A stretch of DNA of 64,000 nt from Brasenia schreberi. Lineage: Eukaryota > Streptophyta > Magnoliopsida > Nymphaeales > Cabombaceae. The notes beneath the pieces were generated by a model. It was not told where the DNA came from and made no database searches. It saw nothing but the letters and a program-made list of their open reading frames with translations. Shown here piece by piece: positions 56,168-64,000 of the stretch. Position 1 is the first letter of the stretch, and each line of letters opens with the position of its first letter. The DNA lies in assembly GCA_036023115.1 (NCBI GenBank), contig JAYKKT010000079.1, positions 16,083,501-16,147,500 of the forward strand. Direction: 5' to 3'. The position numbers were made by a program, and so were the translations under genes.

Positions 56168-56419
56168 GTACACTATTTTGATGCCTTGCTCATTATCCTA
56201 GTTTCCATAATGTTATCTTGCTTACTGATTCATACTTGCAAATTTGCATGAGAAGTAAGAAATGTGTCAATTTTGTAAATATCATATCATATATGTCCAT
56301 GTGTATGCATATTTAGGAGTGTATGTACATATGTATGTCAATAACACAAAGTATTGTAGACATGAGAATTTCCATTTCACTGATAATTTGATATTGAGGA
56401 AGATTATCTTGAAATAAGT

Positions 56420-57870
56420 TATATATGACAGATACTGGTATTAGATAAGAAGAGCTAACCAACTTAGAAGAGTATATAAATCGTAATTTCTACCAACATA
56501 TTTAAATGAATGAAGTCAAAGAGGCTCTTAAACTGATGAAGGTTGTTAAATCTATAGGATAGGAGAGATGAGTATCACTTCACTTATAAGACTATTTAAT
56601 AAAATATAGAGAAATCAAAAGATGCTTAAGGAGTGGATTAAGAGTATAATTATGCCCATATACATGAACATGAGAAACATTCAAAACTATGCAAATTATC
56701 GAGGTATCAAGTTGATGAGCCATACTATGAAATTATGAGAAAAAATTATTAAATAGAAGTTGAGACAAGTATAAGTACAACAAAGAACCTATGTGAATTC
56801 TTGCCCGGAAAATCTACTATTGACGTTATTCACCTATGGAGATGTCTTATGAAATATTTTTAGAGCAAACAAAACCACATTGTATTTATTGATTTTGAAA
56901 AAGTTTATGATAAAGTGTCGAGAGATATTCCTTGGAGAACCTTAGGAAAGAGAGGTATCCCATTAACATATATCAATATTATAAAAGACATGTATGATGG
57001 TGCACAAACATGTGTAAGGACTCGTGAAGGACTTACTTACTTCTTTCAAGTAAATATTTGATTACATCAAGGATCAACTTTAAGTGTATTTATTTATATT
57101 GATTACTGAAGAGTTAATCAAACATTTAAGATGAAGAACTTTGTTGTATTTTATTTGCGGATGACATTGTGTTTCTAGACGCGTCTAAGGAAAAAGTTAA
57201 TTGGAAATTGGAACGGTGATGAGAAAAATTAGAAAGTAAATACTTCCAACTTAATAGAACAAAGACAAAATATATGGAATATAAGTTTGATTATTTGGTT
57301 ACTTTAGATGTGAATTAAGGCATACATTGCATCTCTTATAAGGAAAGTTGAAAATATCTAAGGTCAGTTTTTCATTACAATAAAAAATGGAGATGTGCAT
57401 CAAGTATTTTATATGACAAGAAGATAATATTAAAGTTAAAAGATAAATATTATAGAGCAGTAATTAGACCAATTATATTATATAATTTTGGCCCTTCTAG
57501 GTGTTGGGCAGTTAATCATCGCGTATAAAAAGATGTCTTTAACAGAAATGAAGATGCTTGACATAGATGTGTAGTCACACTAGAAAAGACCATATAAGTA
57601 ATGAAGTTATTAAAAACAAATTGGGAGTGTTAACAATATATGATTCACAAAAGTGGTGGTGAAATAATAAGGTAGATTATTTTTTATTGTTTCTAGTAAG
57701 AAGGTGTGAGAAACTTGATGGTGAAAATATTAAAAGAGGAAGAGAAAGACCACAAAAGTGGTGGAAAGAAACAATAAAAAATAATCTACCTTATGTAGTT
57801 AATTGTTAACAAATCAAATGTTGAGCTCTATGGAAACAATGAATCATATAGCCCATCTAGTTGTTGTATT
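56420..57870 (+). mobile_element. Old sense LINE fragment in intron 10
   Basis: Recognisable pieces of the LINE reverse transcriptase (about 56515 on, 56900 [27 protein letters not shown] near 57065) and its 3' end (to about 57865), with many stops and deletions. It contains a 26-bp local inversion (57669-57694 against 57767-57792). Confidence 0.75.
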
Positions 57871-58199
57871 ATCTTGGAATAGGTTGGATGGCATGCAAAG
57901 CATCCAACATGCATGAATTTTATGTCTATCACAAGAAGTGAATCATATAACATGACTAAATAACTAAAGCTCAAGTAGAGTACTTGGTACTAATTGTGAG
58001 GACTTTTATATGCTGAAAGAATTGTGTCGATCAGTTTCTCTATAGTGATGTCTTCATCATTTACTGCTTCTTGGCTTACATGGAAGCCATGTGTTTTGTT
58101 ATGTCTGACCCATGAGATGAACCTTTATTCAATAAATTATACACGATGTTGGACATCAGCCCAATGGTAGACCTCTGTAAATAATTGTTGATGCTTGAA

Positions 58200-60570
58200 T
58201 GTTGAATCGGTGAAGTCATAAAATGTCGATATGTTGGTGAAATCGTCAAGATATAAAAGCATCTAAATATGGATATCTGAAGTCAAGAATACGACAAGAG
58301 TAAGAGTCAAGAGAGAGAGCCAAATCACGAATCAAAAGGCTGTGTAAGACAGCTTGTAGTGTTTATTGATTGAGGCTCTATTTATAGAGCAAATATTACA
58401 AGAATTGAGAGAGGGAAGTACTAAGGAGCAACTGACTACACTGCATTGTTGGGGATTAGATCATATCTCCCCAACAACTATATTAACTAGCTGTTGGGGA
58501 GCAATACCCCAATGATTAACTGCATCCAATACCTGACCGTCCTATTACATGTTAACACTCCCCTTCAAACTTACGGTATGTATATCGAAAGTTTGTCTAA
58601 CAAAAAGTTAAATCTAGTAGCCGATAATCACTTGGTGAAGAAGTCTGCCAGTTGCATGTTAGATCGTAAGTAACATAAAATGAACTTTTTCTTTAAGCAT
58701 TCCTCTCGAACAAAGTGACAGTCCATCTCAATATGTTTCATTCTTTAATGAAAAGTGTTGTTACATGCGATGTACATGACTCTCTTGTTGTCACAAAACA
58801 GAGTGGATGGTTGTTCACCTCTGTAATCCATGAGATCTCAGTAGCAGTTGTTGTCATGGCTCGATATTCTGCTTATATGGATGAAATTGACACCTTTTGT
58901 TGCTTTTTGCATCTCTAAGAGATTAATGATTCACCTAAAAATATATAAAAACCTGTGGCGGAATGTCGATTATTGACATCTCTACCCCAATCTGTATCAT
59001 AATATGCAGTCAAATCAAGTGAAGAGAAATAAGTCAGAAGTACCCCCTCATCTACAGAGTGCTTTATGTATCTTATGATTCTAATAACCGCACTCATGTG
59101 AGCACTAGTAAGAGCTTGTTGAAAATGGCTTAGAGTGTGTATGGCGTGTGATATGTCTAAACGAGTGATAGTGAGATAGGTCAACGCTCTTATAAGTTGT
59201 TTGTATGGGATAGGATCGTCTAGTTTCTCTCCATGTATTGCTCTCAATTTTGTTGTAAGAACTCTGGTATATCCACCTTCTTCTCGTCGGTTAGACCTGA
59301 CCTGTCAACAATTTTACTTGCAAATTTTGTTTGAGACATAAAGTATCCTCTATAGTTACATATAATTTCAATTACCAAAAAGTAACAAAGCAAACCAAGG
59401 TCTTTCATTTCAAATTCTTTGTGAAGATCACTTTTAACTTACAAGATGCCAACTTATCACTTCCAATGCATATCATCCATATACAAGAGTAGAATTACTA
59501 TACGTGCATCTGATTTCCTCACAAATAATGCAGTGTCAGTATAGCAAGAGACAAAATTATGAATATGCATAAAGTCTTCAAAACGATCAAATCAAGCCTT
59601 GGGGTCTTGTTTAAGACCATACAAGTCTTTTTGAAGTTTAAGAACATGATCTTGAGGAACACTAAATCCGGGAGGAGGAGTCATATAAACATCTTAATGC
59701 AATTTTTTATTCAAAAGGCACTTTTAACATCAAGTTGAAAAATATTTCAGTTTTTTATAGCACTAAGATTAATGAAAATCCTTATAGTGTTATTATAGCA
59801 ATAAAAGCATATGTTTTATCATAATCAATTCCATGTTCTTGAGCACCCATTGCTACAAATCTAGCTTTATATCTTTCTATATTAACATTACTATGAGTTT
59901 TAATTTTATAAACACATCTACATCCAATAATTTTCTTATCCTTGGGTTTGTTAACAATAGATCAAGTTTTAGTTTTATCCAATGCAGTCAACCCCATCCT
60001 CCCATTTCGGAATGCCCTTAGCTTGATGATAGAACCTAAACTCTTTTACTTTTAAAAGGGTGACAATCAAGTTTTTTCGTTGAGCTCTAAAAGATTCATA
60101 AGATACAAAGCGTTGATGAGGCTTTGAAATTCTAGGTTCTAATCGTGAGGTATTTTGTTCCCTAGGTCTTCTAGTGTAATGCAGTGGAAAAGGGTCTAAA
60201 ATATGTTTGTCTCTTCAACATCATTCTCATCATGTTGTATAACATCAAGATTGTCTTCAAGATCACTATCATCAGTTTCACTATCTTCTAAATTGAAAAA
60301 ATCATAGGAAGAAGATTGTTTATTATTTTCAATAGAACTAGATTTATAATAATAGTTATCTTTAAGAAATTTCACATCCTTAGAGACATATAGTTTATCA
60401 TTAATAGGGTCAAAACATTTATATCCCTTTTTGTCATTTTCATATCCAAGAAAAACACATTCAATAGCTCTAGGGGACAACTTATCATTTTTATCAGTAT
60501 AAACAAAACATTTGTAACAAAAAACCCTTAGTCTTTCATAATAAGGAGATAAATTATAGAAATTTTGAAA
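58200..60570 (-). mobile_element. Ty1-copia remnant (-), 3' part
   Basis: On the minus strand: integrase C-terminal region (60582-60196, LRVFCYKCFVY, SPRAIECVFLGYENDKKGYK), degenerate reverse transcriptase, and RNase H (59247-58915, VDEGVLLTYFSSLDLTAYYD, SATGFYIFLG). A polypurine run (TTGAAGGGGAG) and a 3' LTR follow, beginning at 58557 and ending somewhere near 58200. The 5' part is cut off by the LINE at 60571. Confidence 0.78.
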
Positions 60571-61845
60571 CAACAACAACAACTAAGCCTTTTCCCATAC
60601 TAGACGGGGTTGGCTACATGGATTCTTTGTTTCCACAAATCCCTATCGTGTGCCATGTTAGGAGTGAACTCACAATAAGCTAGATCATTCTTTATTGTTT
60701 CTTTCCAACACTTTTGTGGTCATCCTCTACCTCTTTTAATACTTTCCAAATTTAGTTTTTCTAACCTTCTTATAGGTTCTTCTTTTGATCTTCTTTCTAT
60801 ATGTCCAAACCATCTTAAATGATATTCTCTCATTTTATCCTCTATTGGTGTCACTCCTAATTTATTTCTAATAACCTCATTATATATACGGTCTTTTCTT
60901 GAATGACCACTCATCTATCTCAACATATTTATTTCTGTCACGGACATCTTTTGTACATGTTGATGACTAACTGCCCAACACTTAGAATCATAAAACATGG
61001 CAGGTCTAATTGCTGCTCTATAATATTTATCTTTTAACTTTAATGGTATCTTCTTATCACAAAGAATACTTGATGCTCCTCTCCATTTTAACCAACCAGC
61101 ATTAATTCTATGCGTAACATCTCCATAAATTCTTCCATCACTCTGAAAAATTGACCCTAGGTATTTAAAACTTTCCTTTTGGGGGATGCAATGTGTGCCA
61201 ATTTTAATTTCTATGTCCTCTGAGATAACCAAATGATCAAACTTACATTCCATGTATTGTGTCTTTGTTCTACTAAGTCGGAGGCCTTTGCTTTCTAATG
61301 TTTCTCTCCATAGTTCCAATTTTCTATGAACTTTTTCCTTAGACCCCTCCACTAATACAATGTCATCTGCAAATAACATACACCAAGGTACATCTTGAAT
61401 ATGTTTTGTTATCTTATCAATCACCATTATAAATAAGTATGGACTTAAAGTTGATCCTTGATGTAACCCAATATTAACTTCAAAGAAGTCTGTCATTCTT
61501 TCATGAGTCCTCACACATGTTTTTGCACCATCATACATGTCTCTTATAAGGTTAATGTATGTCAATGGGATACCTCTTCCTTCCAAAGTTCTCCAAAGAA
61601 CCTCCCTCGATACCCTATCATAAGCTTTTAGGTCTTTCTTTTTTGCTCTAAAATGTTCTATAAGACATCTGAAAAGGTGAATCGCTTCAATAGTAGATTT
61701 ACCTAGTATGAATCGAAATTGGTTTTGTGTTATACTTGATACTTGTCTTAACCTACGTTCGATAATTCTTTCCCATAATTTCATAGTATGGCTCATTAAC
61801 TTGATACCTCGATAATTCATGAATTTTGAATGTCTCCCTTGTTCT
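60571..61845 (-). mobile_element. LINE (-) inserted in the copia remnant
   Basis: It starts with (CAA)n on the plus strand. Frames 61845-60915 and 60914-60720 span the reverse transcriptase from [20 protein letters not shown] through [12 protein letters not shown] and [11 protein letters not shown] to the C-terminal [14 protein letters not shown]. It lacks most stops seen elsewhere but has a small deletion before KAYDRVSRE. It is cut at 61845 by the start of another LTR element. Confidence 0.87.
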
Positions 61846-62177
61846 TGTTGAAATTTAGAGTCGCGATGCGAAAGATTAAAACAAGAAATATTACTCACAT
61901 TAACGAGAAAAATTTGAGAAATCGAAAGAATTGGCGGACCTCCAATGGAGGCTGCCCCCCCTCTTTCTCTCTCTTTCTTACACACAACATCTTAAACTCT
62001 AATGCAACCTACCAACCCTTATATAAGGAGGTATAAAATGAAAAATGACCAAAATACCCCTAGTACAGAAAATTACCAAAATACCCCTAGTATTTCGGGC
62101 AATTACAATAATACCTAAAAACATCAGAAATTATAAAACTAACACAAAGAACACTAGATAAGCATATTCTTCAACAC
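61846..62177 (-). repeat. 3' LTR of a further LTR element (-) that runs off the window
   Basis: 332 bp with 7-bp inverted ends TGTTGAA...TTCAACA. The plus-strand right edge is followed at once by CCCGCCCTCAAG, a polypurine tract on the minus strand, so the element extends rightward past 64000. The LTR contains a reversed TATA-like CTTATATAAGG near 62021. Confidence 0.78.
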
Positions 62178-64000
62178 CCGCCCTCAAGTTGGGAGTGAGA
62201 TACTTCGAACTCCAAACTTGCTAAAAATCTTCATATCTGTTTGCAACATTCTTTTCTGTTTTCATCATTGATCTGATCTTCAACAGCTTCTTTGGCTGAA
62301 ACATCTTTAACTTAGCCTTCCTGGCTGATCACCACAAGTAGCATCTTTGTCTACAACATCAACTCAGTAACATCAACTAAGCCTTCCTGGATGTAACAAC
62401 AACTCAGCCATCCTGGCTGTAATAACATCAACTCAGTCTTCCTGACTATAACAACAACTCAACTCAGCCATCTTGGCTATAACAACAACAACAACTCAAC
62501 TCAGCCATCCTGGCTGTAACAACAACTCAGCCATCCTAGCTATAAGAACAACTCAGCCATCCTGACTGTAACAACAACTCATCCTTTCTGGCTGTAACAA
62601 CATAAACTCAACCTTCATGGCTGTAACAACATCAACTCAGCCATCCTTACTGTAACAACTCAGCCATCCTGGCTGTAACAACATCAACTCAGCCATCCTA
62701 ACTGTAACAATATCAACTCAGTCTTCCTGGCTATAACATCATCTTAGCCATCTTGGCTATAACAACAACTCAATCATCTTGGCTGTAATAACATCAACTC
62801 AGCCATCCTAGTTGTAAAAACATAAGCAGTTACTTTGGCTGCAACACACATTTTAACAGTCCTCGTGACTACAAACTTCACAAGAATCAATATATTGGAG
62901 ACATTCCATCCAACCTCACTCTTCTGCAACATGTACTAACCTTCTGTACTCTTTTCTTGATTTTTTTTTTCAGTTCTCTCTTAGACATTTCCACAAACAC
63001 TTGATGTTCATGTTAATCATCTCTTCTTGAGCATTTGATCGAACACTTCATATTCATCATTCATAGGAATCATTAGCCGTATAAGGTGTTAACAATTGGT
63101 CATGTCCTTCCTCCTCATTAGTAGTTTCATAGCCCTCGGCTTCTGTGTTTGGTTCCTTAATATTAGATTTTTTCCAACCTGATCATCTTGGGTGCCAGAA
63201 ACAGGCTCTATGTTCATTTTCTCCATAATCGTTTTCATGATGGAGCATTGTCTGCTTTAGTACCTCTTTGTCATATTCATAATAACCATCGAATTTCTGT
63301 TTCACAAAACCATTATTAAACTTGGTGTTGTGCTCATTATTCTTGGGAATACGAATAGTACCTTAATAGAATCCATATCTAATAAATGCAGCCACCAAAC
63401 TGCTCCTGTAATGTCTCTTTATGGGCCTAACAAATTGCTACACTTTCCTGAAAATTCGAATATGCAATAAATGTGTTGCCAAATCCAATGAATTCAGCCA
63501 AATCCAATAAAGGCAGCCAACATAGCAGTAAATGTAATAAATGCTTTGAGTCTGAAACAACCTATTCTCAACATGCTTTTAGAAATTCGTACAGAGCTAC
63601 CCTCCTGCTCATGAGAGCTTCCAGAGGCAAGAAGACCATAGACAAAATTAACATTTACTATGACAGAATTATGGGCTGGTTGGAATTCTTCATTAATTAG
63701 GGCTGCCACATGCAGGCAGTTAAAGCAGCCCATAAACACTTTCCACAGCTGCATATTAAATCTCCTCTCAGACGTTTTAGGTGGCTGCAATATTCTCTCA
63801 ATAAATGTCATCGTCATAAAGATTCAGTAATGTGGCCCATTAGCACCCATTCTTTAAATGCAACCACCTTTCCAATAAGTGCAGCCTGCCATGCCTGTTA
63901 CTGTCCAAATAAATACAGTCCACATTCTAATAAGTGCAGTCATGTGCCATAAATGCAGGTAATTTCTTGAATGTTGCACGACAGTAACGTCTATCTTTTT
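62178..64000 (-). mobile_element. Internal 3' region of the same LTR element, non-coding here
   Basis: No polymerase domain is seen in these 1.8 kb. They hold the minisatellite at about 62300-62830 and AT-rich DNA with AATAAATGCAGCC-like phrases (63380-63960). The open frames here have no recognisable domain. Any pol genes would be beyond the window. Confidence 0.5.
62300..62830. repeat. Minisatellite of about 26-36 bp units
   Basis: More than 12 imperfect tandem units of the form AACTCAGCCATCCTGGCTGT plus AACAACA or AACATC, each holding a small palindrome (AGCCATCCTGGCT type). Confidence 0.9.

Noticed and set aside
62300..62830. CRISPR-like array
   Set aside because: The spacers are not unique and the units vary. 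This is plant DNA inside an LTR element, so it is a minisatellite.
56168..64000. Further urease exons
   Set aside because: I looked for the lysine-bearing GLKLHED-type exon and later alpha-domain motifs and saw none. Only repeats are present.

Overview
The window is nuclear DNA of a flowering plant. The evidence is a spliced plant-type urease gene with canonical GT-AG introns, an O-fucosyltransferase-like gene remnant of plant type, nested LINE, Ty1-copia and hAT-like transposons, and an endogenous badnavirus-like (Caulimoviridae) insertion. The very long, transposon-filled introns suggest a large, repeat-rich genome, perhaps a woody angiosperm. I cannot fix the family from the sequence. There are no bacterial-style operons.

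Layout. 146-1416 (+): decayed 3' part of a GDP-fucose protein O-fucosyltransferase gene. 1417-14279: intergenic DNA with simple repeats, small tRNA-like (SINE-type) repeats, a cluster of palindromic repeats (about 7230-8770), an old antisense LINE fragment (11631-12570), an old copia fragment (12800-13790) and the urease promoter. 14280-56167 (+): the first ten exons of a urease gene, an intact 463-codon reading frame covering the gamma-like, beta-like and N-terminal alpha-like regions up to just past the first two nickel-ligand histidines. The rest of the gene must lie beyond position 64000, so the gene exceeds 49 kb.

Introns. Intron 1 (14406-19913) holds two LINEs and an hAT-like element. 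Intron 2 (19985-23274) holds a LINE inserted antisense into another LINE. Intron 3 (23321-29323) holds a copia element that carries a LINE insertion. Intron 4 (29430-39250) holds a LINE and a rearranged endogenous badnavirus-like genome (about 31456-38490) whose fragments are all still open. Intron 9 (42465-56027) holds a solo LTR, two hAT-like elements embedded in a LINE, and a 5.2-kb copia nested in the same LINE. Intron 10 (from 56168) holds an old LINE, a copia remnant, a LINE inside it, and a second copia that starts inside that LINE and runs off the window.

How it works together: the only gene likely to be functional is urease (urea to ammonia and carbamate, nickel enzyme, cytosolic nitrogen recycling). 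All the rest is mobile or viral DNA that has enlarged its introns without breaking its exons. The most notable item is the endogenous badnavirus-like locus, with a 434-bp inverted repeat, an initiator-Met tRNA primer site, a promoter region with tandem repeats, and an unusual small-ORF arrangement.
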